From: Clostridia bacterium
Lineage (GTDB): Bacteria; Bacillota_A; Clostridia; Lachnospirales; Cellulosilyticaceae
Direction of reading: 5' to 3'
Length of the DNA stretch: 21,881 nucleotides
Assembly: GCA_029239935.1 (NCBI GenBank)
Contig: JARBTY010000030.1
Span: forward strand, 1-21,881
Positions 6,989 through 15,207 of this stretch are shown here, in pieces; the first letter of the stretch is position 1; each line of letters begins with the position of its first letter. Position numbers and translations under genes: made by a program. The notes below the pieces were generated by a model. That model did not search any database. It had not been told where the DNA came from and saw only the letters and a list, made by a program, of their open reading frames with translations.

Positions 6989-8572
6989 ATGATACTTGTA
7001 CAAAATGAATATTTTTCTATTACAGAAACAGAGGAAACACTATTTATACAGGTTTTTAAGTTGGGGTTTTCAATTAGGGATTTTCAGATCATAATGGAAA
7101 AATATCCTCGGATTGCCATAACAAAATTTTTAGTTCTCAGAGAGGCTCTAGAAAATGGCACAAGCGAGGAAATAGAGTTTGGCAAGCTTAAATCCAAAAT
7201 CAATCTGACGATCTCTTCAGACTATTTAGAAGCTAAGATTCATATTAGTTTAGAGCAGCATCTATACGAAACGACAAAACAGGCAGTTAATGAGGAAATA
7301 TTGCAGCTGCTTAAAGAAAAGGGAATTACCTATGGCATTTTATATGATGTTATCAATAAAGAACTAAAGACTCAAAAGGACATCATAGTGGCTAAAGGGG
7401 TCTTACCAAAGGATGGTACAGATGCCATAGTAGCCTATTTAGAAATGCCGGAGAAGCAACCGGCACTCCATGAAGATGGGCGGACTAATTATTATGATAT
7501 GAATTTGTTTAAATATATACATAAGGGTGATTGGTTGGGGGAGAAACAGGCCGCAAGCCCCGGCGTGCAAGGGATGAATATTAAAGGAGAGAGGCTGCCA
7601 GGCAAGCAGGGTAAAGATAAACAGCTAAGATTTGATGAAAGCAGTGTGGAAGCAACTCAAAGAGGGGATAAAATCATACTTTTGGCCAAAACTGATGGGG
7701 CCCTGCAGATTAAAGAGGGCAGAATTGGAGTTGTTAAGCATTTGATTATCAGTGGTGACATTGGCAATGAAACAGGTAATATTGATTTTGATGGGTCCGT
7801 TACTGTTAAAGGAACAATAGAAGATGGGTTTTCAGTTGTGGCAGAGCATGATATCTCTATACTTGGAGAGATGGGGCTTGGGGCAGTAGACAAAGTATAC
7901 TCTAAATCAGGGAATATCTATGTCAAAGGCGGCATCTCCGGAAAAGGAAAATCTCTTATAGAAGCAAGGGGAGGCAGTGTCTTTGTTAAATACGTTAATG
8001 CCTGTACGATTAAAGCAAAGGATACCATTGATATAGGGTATTATGCTTTAGACAGTGAGCTAGAGGGGGGCAGTATTTTTGTACAAGCTAAGCATGGGCG
8101 TACCATCGGGGGTACAATCCGGGCCAAAACAAAAGTATCTTTGCGTATGGTAGGAAATATTTATGAAAAAGAGACTTATATCAATGTAGAGGGCTTTGAC
8201 AGAAAAACAATCAAAAAGAAATTAGACGATTTATTAGTAAAGTATAAAGAATTACTGATAAAAGCAGAGCAAAATGAAAGAGAACTTAGAGTGTATGAAA
8301 ATACATTAACCCAGTTTGGCAGAATTAAGAGTCAGGAAGACTATAAAAGTTATCACAAAATCCATCAGGTTGTAATAGATGAAATTTATTCTTTAGAAGA
8401 GCAAAGAAAAGAACTGATTAATATTTTATCCTCTAAAGGAGAGGGTCAAGTAACGATATATGAGAAGGCCTATCCAAGGACGCTGGTGCAGATTAAAAAT
8501 ATTCAAAAACGCATCAAGCATATTACTACGGGTACCTTTTATGCACAAGACAATCAAATGATGTTTGATTAA
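6989..8572 (+). CDS. DUF342 / FapA-type beta-helix protein with C-terminal coiled coil
   Basis: A protein of about 527 residues of the DUF342 (FapA-like) family. The centre (about 160-230) has the family signature of spaced glycines and prolines: G-D-W-L, A-S-P-G..G-M, G..LPG..G. A repetitive beta-rich region of about 235-400 follows (G-I/V-x-V-K-G and G-x-I rungs such as SGDIGNETGN and SGNIYVKGG), expected to form a beta-helix. About 408-480 is charged and heptad-like, a likely coiled coil. There is no signal peptide or membrane segment. FapA-like proteins have been linked to polar/flagellar assembly or polymer scaffolding, but no flagellar gene is near here. I chose the ATG at 6989 over the GTG at 6980 because GGTGGAG at 6979-6985 fits it. 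Translation runs into the next gene's ribosome binding site, so the two are co-expressed. Confidence 0.78.
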   Translation: MILVQNEYFSITETEETLFIQVFKLGFSIRDFQIIMEKYPRIAITKFLVLREALENGTSEEIEFGKLKSKINLTISSDYLEAKIHISLEQHLYETTKQAVNEEILQLLKEKGITYGILYDVINKELKTQKDIIVAKGVLPKDGTDAIVAYLEMPEKQPALHEDGRTNYYDMNLFKYIHKGDWLGEKQAASPGVQGMNIKGERLPGKQGKDKQLRFDESSVEATQRGDKIILLAKTDGALQIKEGRIGVVKHLIISGDIGNETGNIDFDGSVTVKGTIEDGFSVVAEHDISILGEMGLGAVDKVYSKSGNIYVKGGISGKGKSLIEARGGSVFVKYVNACTIKAKDTIDIGYYALDSELEGGSIFVQAKHGRTIGGTIRAKTKVSLRMVGNIYEKETYINVEGFDRKTIKKKLDDLLVKYKELLIKAEQNERELRVYENTLTQFGRIKSQEDYKSYHKIHQVVIDEIYSLEEQRKELINILSSKGEGQVTIYEKAYPRTLVQIKNIQKRIKHITTGTFYAQDNQMMFD

Positions 8573-8585
8573 AAGGAGAGAGTTC

Positions 8586-10415
8586 ATGCAAGAAAGTAAA
8601 TCATTAAATGAAGGGTACCGCTATGAAGTTTTGCTGCAGGCAATAGATTTTTTTACTCAAAGGTTTAGTTTGGAACAAATTGAAAACTATGCTTTTGAAT
8701 TTGCAAATGAGATTTTAACGCTGCATTCCTCAGCACTGTTTGTATACGAAGAAGAGGCGTATGTGCTGAAAAACAGCAGATTATATGAAGAAAAGGCATA
8801 CAGCATTCCCCTAAGCCAGGCATTAGAAGAAATTCCAGTCCTTCATGGAGATATTATTATTGATCAGATGAATCGTTTTTTTAGTCAGGAAACAATAGAG
8901 AAATTTAATATAAAACTTGTTATTCCGCTCATTATGGATGACTTTCTTTATGGGTTTATTATTTCAAATGGTAAAATACTAAGTCAGTTTGATGAAGATG
9001 ATTGGATTATTGCAAGAACGCTAACAAAGCTTTTTGGCAGCTCTTTTGAAAATAGCAGACAACTGACGGAACTCAATCAAAAAAATAAGCAGTTAGATCA
9101 AAAAATATTTAATTTATTTGCCATTAACCAAAGTGCAAAGTCATTGCTTTCAGAAGTAGATATGAACCGCCTTTATATTCTGGCGACAGATATATTCAGT
9201 GAAATTACATGTAGTAAAGTAACTTCTTTTGGTATCTATGATACGCATTCAGGTAGTATTAAGGTATTAGGGTATAGAAATGTGTCTAATTATTTATCAA
9301 TTTCTACAGAGCTTCGTCTTTGTGATACGGCCTATAAAGGCAAACATTTAGTACTGCATTTAGAAAGAGATTTGGAAATAGTTAAGTCGATTTTTGAAAA
9401 TTGGCAGGAATTTTATGTACTTGAGACAAAATATATTGTTTTATTAGTTAAAGATACCATTCTTGGGGTTGTTACTTTAAGTGAGGCGGTTAATGAGAGA
9501 ATCTATGACGAATCCACTTTTGAATTGGTTGAAACCTTAGCTTCTTTTACCCATATTGCTATTTCTAACGCCTTAATGTTTAAAGAATTAGTCACTCAGC
9601 ATGAACGTGTAGAGAAGAAGTTCAATATTTTGGATATGCTGAACAAAACCATTCAAAATATCAATGCTGGGGTGACTATAGAAGAAATATCCAGGTTGAC
9701 TTTAAAAGTTCTAGAGCTGAATTTTGGGATTACTAAAGCTTTTTTTGCCTATAAGCAGCCAGAGGGTTATAAGGCAAATTATACATTAGGTCTAAAGGAA
9801 CAAACCAAAGTGTTTATTTTAAATGACAATTGGGAAAAGGCTTGCTATGGAGAAATGATTTTGGATTTTCAGCAAGATACGCTGCATCATTTTTTTGACA
9901 GAGATTTTGCAGAGGAAGTGGGGAGCTCCAACTGCGTGGTTATTGCTCCGATTTTTAGTGCGTATGGAGGTACAGAAGAAGATACTTATCCTAAAGGCTT
10001 TTTGGTAGTGCTTGAGACCTATGACAGTCTTAAGGAAGAAGAAATTTTGTTAATTGATACGATTACTAAAAATATTTCACCGGTCATCTATCAAATGGAC
10101 AGCAATAAAAAGCTTCAAGAGGAGTATATTAAAGATCCTTTACAGCAATTCATAGATGCCACGGCTATAAAGTTAGAAGAAAAACGGGACTATGAACTAG
10201 ACTTTTACCTTTATTATAAAGTAGTTGCTATAAATCCTTTTAAAAGGGCAGAGGACTTTTTTGTAGAAGGGGAAGCGTGTTATCAAATCAATAATTTTAT
10301 TTTTGTCCTAACCTATGATGAACTTGAGGATAAAAGTTTTTGTAGATGTCCTGACTTTGAGACGATAGAAGAAGTAATAGATTTTGATTATTTGGTACAT
10401 TATATCCCTAGATAA
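8586..10415 (+). CDS. Triple-GAF sensory protein without a recognisable output domain
   Basis: A soluble protein of 609 residues. I see three GAF-like blocks: about 10-158 (ending in the paired-helix 'FDEDDWIIARTLTKLF'), 185-338 ('ILGVVTLSEAVN..YDESTFELVETLASFTHIAISNA') and 355-515 ('GFLVVLETYDSLKEEEILLIDTITKNISPVI'). Helical linkers join them, notably the glutamine/lysine-rich 157-178. The last 85 residues recall a shrunken GGDEF domain: DPLQQF for DPLTGL, YYKVVAINPFKRAED for the metal-site strand, and NNFIFVL where GGDEF should be. No catalytic residues survive. It has no membrane segment, kinase or HTH. The ATG at 8586 is preferred because AAGGAG lies seven bases upstream; an earlier in-frame TTG has none. 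The gap from the DUF342 gene is 13 bases. The ligand is unknown. Confidence 0.72.
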   Translation: MQESKSLNEGYRYEVLLQAIDFFTQRFSLEQIENYAFEFANEILTLHSSALFVYEEEAYVLKNSRLYEEKAYSIPLSQALEEIPVLHGDIIIDQMNRFFSQETIEKFNIKLVIPLIMDDFLYGFIISNGKILSQFDEDDWIIARTLTKLFGSSFENSRQLTELNQKNKQLDQKIFNLFAINQSAKSLLSEVDMNRLYILATDIFSEITCSKVTSFGIYDTHSGSIKVLGYRNVSNYLSISTELRLCDTAYKGKHLVLHLERDLEIVKSIFENWQEFYVLETKYIVLLVKDTILGVVTLSEAVNERIYDESTFELVETLASFTHIAISNALMFKELVTQHERVEKKFNILDMLNKTIQNINAGVTIEEISRLTLKVLELNFGITKAFFAYKQPEGYKANYTLGLKEQTKVFILNDNWEKACYGEMILDFQQDTLHHFFDRDFAEEVGSSNCVVIAPIFSAYGGTEEDTYPKGFLVVLETYDSLKEEEILLIDTITKNISPVIYQMDSNKKLQEEYIKDPLQQFIDATAIKLEEKRDYELDFYLYYKVVAINPFKRAEDFFVEGEACYQINNFIFVLTYDELEDKSFCRCPDFETIEEVIDFDYLVHYIPR

Positions 10416-10435
10416 GTCATCTAGGGATATAATAT
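10401..10435 (+). terminator. Terminator overlapping the end of the GAF gene
   Basis: A perfect 13-bp stem has arms 10401-10413 and 10419-10431 with a five-base loop. The left arm includes the last four codons and the first base of the stop codon. The downstream ATATTTCATTATTA is only moderately T-rich, so termination may be partial. Confidence 0.65.
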
Positions 10436-10465
10436 TTCATTATTATCACAATAAGATTACAAATA

Positions 10466-10506
10466 TTTACAAATGCTATAACTTAAACTATAATTTAAAC
10501 TATAAT
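10466..10506 (+). promoter_or_regulatory. Promoter with tandemly repeated TATAAT element
   Basis: TTTACA at 10466-10471 and TATAAT at 10489-10494 are spaced by exactly 17 bases. The 12-base unit TTAAACTATAAT occurs twice in a row (10483-10494 and 10495-10506), so a second perfect -10 lies 12 bases downstream without a good -35. It drives the GHL10 gene, whose start is at 10547. Confidence 0.68.
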
Positions 10507-10546
10507 TTGAACAAACAATGGATGACAAAACAAGGAGGAAGTTAGA

Positions 10547-12157
10547 TTGATAAAAATACTCTCAATGATTATGACAGTTATGTTGGTAGTAAGCAGTTTT
10601 ACTACAACAACTTTTGCGGCTGAATCTGGACAGGATATAAGAGCGGCGTGGATAGCTACAGTTTTTAATATAGACTTTCCAAGCACTAAAAATGATATAA
10701 CAGCTCAAAAAGAAGAATTCATAAGTAAAATAGAACAGCTTCAGGCTATAGGTATCAATACTGTAGTTGTTCAGGTAAGACCGAAAGCTGATGCTTTATA
10801 TCAGTCAGCTATTAACCCTTGGTCAGATGTTTTAACAGGTACACAAGGCAAAGACCCTGGATATGACCCTATGGCCTTTATGATAGAGGCCGCTCATAAC
10901 AGAGGCATGGCTTTTCATGCTTGGCTTAACCCTTACCGGGTGACCACTTCAGGGACAGACATCAATGCACTTAGCAGCAGTCACCCGGCCAGAAACAATC
11001 CAGAGTGGGTGATGAGTTATAATAATGCCTTATACTATAATCCAGAGGTTGCAGGGGTAAAGAAACATATTGCTGATACTGTAAAAGAAATTGTAGATAA
11101 CTACGATGTAGACGGTATTCACTTTGATGATTATTTTTATCCGTCAAACTATCCTTTGCCACAGGGAGAAGGTAAGGACGGAGTGGCTGCCAATGCAAGA
11201 AGAAACCATGTGAATGAAATGGTCAAACAGGCCAGCGAAGCTATTAGAAGCAGCAATAAAAACGTTATGTTTGGCATCAGCCCCTGCGGTATTTGGAAGA
11301 ACAGTACTTCTGATTGGACTGGCTCAAATACAGGAGGTAATCAGGGTTACTATTCAGTTTATGCAGACGCAAGAACTTGGATAAAAAATGAATGGATAGA
11401 TTATATTGTTCCTCAGATTTATTGGGAAACCGGACATAAACTGGCAGACTATGAAACGCTGGTAAAATGGTGGTCAAATGAAGTAGAGGGCACGGGTGTA
11501 AAGTTATACATAGGACAGGGAATCTACAGAGATGTGGTGGCAACGCAAATCGATACACAGCTTAAAATCAATGAGAAGTATAGTGCAGTAAAAGGAAGTT
11601 TTTATTATAGTACAAGAGATTTATTAAACAATAGAGCAGGTTCAAAGGATAAAATAAAAGCGTATCATGCAGCCACCCCTTTGACAGCGAAGCTCCCTTT
11701 GCAGACAGGAAGTGGCAATACCACACAAAATGCGGGGAAAATAGGGACGGTTGCTGCAAATCCCTTAAATATTAGAAGCAAGGCTGGAACAAGTTACCCC
11801 ATCGTCACAAAAGCCTCACAAGGCACAAAGGTAACGATCCTAAATAGTCAAGATGGCTGGTACAATATCAAGTTATCTAATGGGCAGACAGGATGGGCAA
11901 GTGCCGCCTATATTAAAACAGAGGCAGTAACAAGTAAACCTCATGTAGCAGCGGCCCCACCCGCATCGACTAAAGTAGGAACAGTGACAGCAAATCCCCT
12001 GAATATCAGAAGTGGTGCAGGGACAAGTTATGCGCTGATGGCTAAAGCACCTAAAGGGTCTAGAGTGACCATCTTAGGGAGCAGTTCAGGCTGGTATAAA
12101 ATAAAACTAGCGGATGGCACAATCGGTTGGGCAAGCGGAAGTTATATTAGTTTCTAA
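10547..12157 (+). CDS. Secreted GHL10/DUF187 glycosidase-like protein with two SH3b repeats
   Basis: Exported protein of 536 residues. A signal peptide spans about 1-24 (hydrophobic core, then TTFAA). A GHL10 (DUF187, YngK-like) domain occupies about 28-375, a TIM-barrel family of predicted glycoside hydrolases. Visible motifs are RAAWIATV (32-39), VVQVRPKADALY (74-85), AWLNPYR (125-131), the acidic GIHFDDYFYP (190-199), FGISPCGIW (242-250) and VPQIYWE (288-294). Two bacterial SH3 repeats (about 398-456 and 477-536) follow, each with the NPLNIRS.AGTSY and GWASxxYI pattern, joined by an Ala/Pro linker. SH3b pairs usually bind peptidoglycan, so a wall-associated hydrolase is likely; the exact bond is unknown. 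Start is TTG at 10547, eight bases after AGGAGG; no better in-frame ATG keeps the signal peptide. Confidence 0.87.
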   Translation: MIKILSMIMTVMLVVSSFTTTTFAAESGQDIRAAWIATVFNIDFPSTKNDITAQKEEFISKIEQLQAIGINTVVVQVRPKADALYQSAINPWSDVLTGTQGKDPGYDPMAFMIEAAHNRGMAFHAWLNPYRVTTSGTDINALSSSHPARNNPEWVMSYNNALYYNPEVAGVKKHIADTVKEIVDNYDVDGIHFDDYFYPSNYPLPQGEGKDGVAANARRNHVNEMVKQASEAIRSSNKNVMFGISPCGIWKNSTSDWTGSNTGGNQGYYSVYADARTWIKNEWIDYIVPQIYWETGHKLADYETLVKWWSNEVEGTGVKLYIGQGIYRDVVATQIDTQLKINEKYSAVKGSFYYSTRDLLNNRAGSKDKIKAYHAATPLTAKLPLQTGSGNTTQNAGKIGTVAANPLNIRSKAGTSYPIVTKASQGTKVTILNSQDGWYNIKLSNGQTGWASAAYIKTEAVTSKPHVAAAPPASTKVGTVTANPLNIRSGAGTSYALMAKAPKGSRVTILGSSSGWYKIKLADGTIGWASGSYISF

Positions 12158-12191
12158 ATAAGTATTATAACAAAAAAAATATATCAGGGAT

Positions 12192-12222
12192 AAGGGCAGG
12201 TCGTAAAGACTTGCCTTTTTAT
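12192..12222 (+). terminator. Rho-independent terminator after the GHL10 gene
   Basis: An 11-bp stem pairs AAGGGCAGGTC (12192-12202) with GACTTGCCTTT (12208-12218), with two G-U pairs and a five-base loop, and ends in a run of T. It ends the monocistronic GHL10 transcript. Confidence 0.85.
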
Positions 12223-12251
12223 TATTTGTAAATGGACCTATAAAATAGATG

Positions 12252-12308
12252 CCAATTGGTGGTTTTAAATATCAAGAAACGTGATATGATAAAAATGGAT
12301 GGTACCAT
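12252..12308 (+). promoter_or_regulatory. Control region of the MocR gene with two short palindromes
   Basis: A probable -10, TATGAT, lies at 12285-12290 without a convincing -35. Two perfect palindromes flank it: CCAATTGG at 12252-12259 and ATGGTACCAT at 12299-12308. They sit where an autoregulator could bind, and a weak or activator-dependent -35 would fit. Their use as operators is inferred. Confidence 0.35.
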
Positions 12309-12343
12309 TAGGAATATAGTATAGCGGTGAAGGAGGAAGCTCC

Positions 12344-13864
12344 ATGCGTATTACAGTTAATAAAAACAGTGCTGTTCCTATTTATTTGCAAATCAGGAAT
12401 CAAATCAGGGATATGGTTTTAGATGGGATTTTAGAATCCGGATTTAAGCTGCCTTCTGAACGGAAATTGGCAGAAATCTTAGGGGTGAACAGAAGTACAG
12501 TCTTAAATGCCTATAGGGATCTTAAGGCAGATAATTTGATAGGTTCCCATATTGGTCAGGGAACTATTGTGTTGATGCCAAAGGTTGCTAAAGAACGAGA
12601 GCAACTAAGTCAAAAGGTTAATCCGCTGCCTTGGATACAGCTTTTAGGGGGATGTGCCCAAAGGATGCAGCAGCCACTGGTCAGTGATATACTCAAAACA
12701 GCTAACAGAAAAGATGTTATATCTTTTGCAGCAGGTTTTTTGGCTCAGTCCAAAGATCCAGTAGATGAACTGCTTGAGACCCAGAGTAGGCTCCTTAAAG
12801 ATTATGGCAGTACGATGCTGCAATATGGTGCAACCCAAGGTTATTTGCCGTTAAGGGAGAGCTTGTCCCATTTTATGAGAAAGCGGGGAATTCAGGCAAA
12901 CCCAGAGGAAATTATTGTGCTTTCAGGTTCACAGCAGGCCATTGATCTCACAGCCAGAATACTTATAGACCCAGGAGATGTGGTTATTGTAGAGGAACCT
13001 ACATTTTTTTCGGCCTTGCAAATATTTCAAAGTTTGGGAGCAAGGGTTATAGGGGTACCAATAGACGAACAAGGAATGAAAATAGATTTTTTAGAGCCGT
13101 TGCTCCAGAGGGTAAAACCCAAACTCATCTATACTATTCCCACCTTTCAGAACCCTTCAGGAACTGTTATGAATCTCAAAAGGAGAAGGCAGCTCTTAGA
13201 TATGGCCTATAAATATCAGATTCCTATTTTAGAGGATGATCCTTATGGAGAACTGAGATATGAAGGTGAACATCTCCCTTCTTTAAAGGCTTTAGATCAG
13301 CATGGCTATGTGATTTATGCAAGCACCTTTTCTAAAATAATGTTCGGAGGTATGAGAATTGGATGGGCCATAGCAAGCCATGAAATGATTAAACAGCTTA
13401 TTTTGGCTAAACAAATGGCAGACCTTCATACTAACACTCTTGGCCAGTGGATTATGGATGATTTTTTGAGGAGAGATGTTTTGGAGAAACGGCTTGAAGC
13501 CGTCATCCTGGAAAATAAGGAAAATAGGGACTTGATGGCGGAGGCTTTAAAGAAGTATGCAATAAAAGATTTGAAGTGGCAGATTCCAGAGGGGGGACTG
13601 TATTTTTGGTGTCAGCTGCCAGAGCAAATAGAGCCAGAACGGTTGATTGTAAAGGCTCAGGAAAAAAAGGTCATCTGTGTGCCAGGGCATATTTTTTATC
13701 CAGGCTATGCAAAAAGTCATTTTATACGCCTGAGTTTCTCTTCTCCTCCAAGAGAACTTATTACAAAAGGTATCAAACTGCTGGCAGAAGCTGTTCAAGA
13801 GATGAGCGAAGAAGAAAAGTCAAAAGTGTATTTGAATGAATGTGAAATCAAACCTATATTATAG
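12344..13864 (+). CDS. MocR-type (GntR family) transcriptional regulator with aminotransferase-like domain
   Basis: DNA-binding regulator of 506 residues that fuses a GntR winged helix (about 11-80: VPIYLQIRNQIRDMV, LPSERKLAEILGVNRSTVLNAYRDL, GQGT) to a fold-type-I aminotransferase domain. The PLP site is complete: N270 in FQNP, D298 in LEDDPY, K331 in STFSK as the Schiff-base lysine, and a C-terminal arginine in FIRLSF. PLP binding is therefore expected. In this family the PLP domain senses an amine or amino acid rather than catalysing turnover. It has GGAGG about nine bases before the ATG. The next gene is a PLP aminotransferase, paralogous to this protein's C-terminal domain, starting 28 bases after the stop; it is the likely target and shares the ligand class. 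Confidence 0.93.
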   Translation: MRITVNKNSAVPIYLQIRNQIRDMVLDGILESGFKLPSERKLAEILGVNRSTVLNAYRDLKADNLIGSHIGQGTIVLMPKVAKEREQLSQKVNPLPWIQLLGGCAQRMQQPLVSDILKTANRKDVISFAAGFLAQSKDPVDELLETQSRLLKDYGSTMLQYGATQGYLPLRESLSHFMRKRGIQANPEEIIVLSGSQQAIDLTARILIDPGDVVIVEEPTFFSALQIFQSLGARVIGVPIDEQGMKIDFLEPLLQRVKPKLIYTIPTFQNPSGTVMNLKRRRQLLDMAYKYQIPILEDDPYGELRYEGEHLPSLKALDQHGYVIYASTFSKIMFGGMRIGWAIASHEMIKQLILAKQMADLHTNTLGQWIMDDFLRRDVLEKRLEAVILENKENRDLMAEALKKYAIKDLKWQIPEGGLYFWCQLPEQIEPERLIVKAQEKKVICVPGHIFYPGYAKSHFIRLSFSSPPRELITKGIKLLAEAVQEMSEEEKSKVYLNECEIKPIL

Positions 13865-13891
13865 AAATCATTGTGTAAGGAGAGGTGCCAA

Positions 13892-15079
13892 ATGCCTATG
13901 ACATTTGCAAAAAGAATGCAGGATATGAAAGCGTCAGAGATCAGAGAAATATTAAAAGTAACCGAAGACCCAGAGATTATTTCTTTTGCTGGAGGGATTC
14001 CGGCTCCAGAACTTTTCCCAGTCAAAGAGATTGTTAAAGTCACAGAAATAGTACTAGAAGAGGCTGGGGAACAGGCGCTTCAGTATGGTACAACAGAAGG
14101 GTATACACCTTTAAGAGAAAAAATAGCCAAACGTATGAATGAACGATTTAAGACAGATTTCTCCTTAGAAAATATTTTAATTACCAATGGTTCTCAGCAA
14201 GGGCTGGACTTCTCGGGAAAGATATTTATTGATGAGGGAGATGTTATTTTATGTGAAAGTCCTACCTATCTGGCAGCAATCAATGCTTTTAAGGCATATC
14301 AGCCCCAGTTTATAGAGATTCAGACGGATGAAGAAGGCATGGTTATAACGCATCTTCAAAGAGTACTTGAGAGCACAGAAAAGATAAAGTTTATTTATAT
14401 CGTACCGGATTTTCAAAATCCTTCCGGTGCATCGTGGTCCCCACAAAGACGAGAACAATTCATGGCGGTTGTAAAAAACTATGAGGTGATGGTCATTGAA
14501 GACAATCCCTATAGCGAAATCAGATTTGAAGGAGAGAGGCCCTTTTCAGTGAAAGCGCTGGATGAAAAAGGGCAGGTAGTTTGTCTTGGGACTTTTTCCA
14601 AAACTTTTTGTCCAGGTCTGCGGATTGGGTGGGTAGCGGCTGAAAAATCTATTTTAGAAAAATATATACTGGTAAAACAAAGCGCAGACCTGCACAGCTC
14701 TACGTTAAACCAAAGAACAATCTCAAAGTATATAGACCTCTATGATTTTGATGCCAATATCGATAAAATTAAAGCAGTTTATAAAAAAAGAAGAGATGTG
14801 ATGGTCAAGACGATGGAACAAACATTTCCTCAGCAGATCAGGTTTACCCGTCCTAGCGGAGGTTTGTTTTTATGGGTTGAACTTCCGGAATCAGTTGATG
14901 CAAAAGAGGTGCTGGTTAAAAGTCTTGAGTATAAAGTAGCCTTTGTACCAGGAGAAGCCTTTTTTCCTAACCAAGGCAGGAAAAATACCTTTAGACTGAA
15001 CTACTCTAATATGTCAGAGGAAAGAATTATGGAAGGCATCAAAAGGCTGGCAGTAGTCTTGGAATCATACTGCAGTTAA
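13892..15079 (+). CDS. PLP-dependent aminotransferase (class I/II, 2-aminoadipate/MocR-like branch)
   Basis: Cytoplasmic aminotransferase of 395 residues, normal for the family. PLP residues: Y65 in LQYGTTEG, N176 in FQNPSG, D204 and Y207 in IEDNPY, K237 in GTFSKTF, R244 in GLRIGW, and the substrate-carboxylate arginine R368 in FRLNYS. The closest recognisable group is the LysN/2-aminoadipate and KAT-like branch, which accepts several amino acids; I cannot fix the substrate. It is strikingly similar to the C-terminal half of the upstream MocR protein, for instance both have KQ.ADLH..TL.Q. I chose the ATG at 13892, nine bases after AAGGAG; an in-frame TTG at 13871 precedes that ribosome binding site. 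It is co-transcribed with the regulator and is followed by a terminator. Confidence 0.9.
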   Translation: MPMTFAKRMQDMKASEIREILKVTEDPEIISFAGGIPAPELFPVKEIVKVTEIVLEEAGEQALQYGTTEGYTPLREKIAKRMNERFKTDFSLENILITNGSQQGLDFSGKIFIDEGDVILCESPTYLAAINAFKAYQPQFIEIQTDEEGMVITHLQRVLESTEKIKFIYIVPDFQNPSGASWSPQRREQFMAVVKNYEVMVIEDNPYSEIRFEGERPFSVKALDEKGQVVCLGTFSKTFCPGLRIGWVAAEKSILEKYILVKQSADLHSSTLNQRTISKYIDLYDFDANIDKIKAVYKKRRDVMVKTMEQTFPQQIRFTRPSGGLFLWVELPESVDAKEVLVKSLEYKVAFVPGEAFFPNQGRKNTFRLNYSNMSEERIMEGIKRLAVVLESYCS

Positions 15080-15103
15080 AATAAAAGAGGTGAATAGCCA
15101 GGG

Positions 15104-15140
15104 AGCTGAGTTTACGTATTGAAGTAGACTTAGCTTTTTT
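15104..15140 (+). terminator. Rho-independent terminator after the aminotransferase gene
   Basis: A 12-bp stem pairs AGCTGAGTTTAC (15104-15115) with GTAGACTTAGCT (15124-15135), two of the pairs being G-U, and is followed by six T. It isolates the MocR/aminotransferase unit from the Pho-type promoter that starts 12 bases later. Confidence 0.88.
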
Positions 15141-15151
15141 ATTTACGATAT

Positions 15152-15201
15152 TTAAGACAATGTTAACCCAACATTTACCATAAATTAACCTGTAGTTAAT
15201 A
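15152..15201 (+). promoter_or_regulatory. PhoP-box array (phosphate-starvation control)
   Basis: Five TTAACA-like hexamers lie in exact 11-base phase: TTAAGA (15152), TTAACC (15163), TTTACC (15174), TTAACC (15185) and TTAATA (15196), each separated by five bases. This is the direct-repeat architecture bound by PhoP dimers in Bacillus and relatives (TT-hexamers, about 11-bp period). A further TTTACG at 15142 is one base out of phase. The array ends nine bases before the -10. No sigma-A -35 is present at the right position, as expected of an activator-dependent Pho promoter. Confidence 0.85.
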
Positions 15202-15207
15202 CGCCCT

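Noticed and set aside
8565..8585. In-frame TTG start for the triple-GAF protein
   Set aside because: It lies inside the upstream gene and before the AAGGAG that serves the ATG at 8586.
10456..10506. Second PhoP box before the GHL10 gene (TTACA/TTAAAC repeats)
   Set aside because: The repeats are spaced 10 and 12 bases apart rather than 11 and are explained by a sigma-A promoter with a duplicated -10.
13576..13839. Plus-strand 87-codon frame inside the MocR gene
   Set aside because: It overlaps the well-supported aminotransferase-like domain in another frame and has no ribosome binding site.
13871..13891. In-frame TTG start for the aminotransferase
   Set aside because: The extra seven codons contain the AAGGAG that serves the ATG at 13892.
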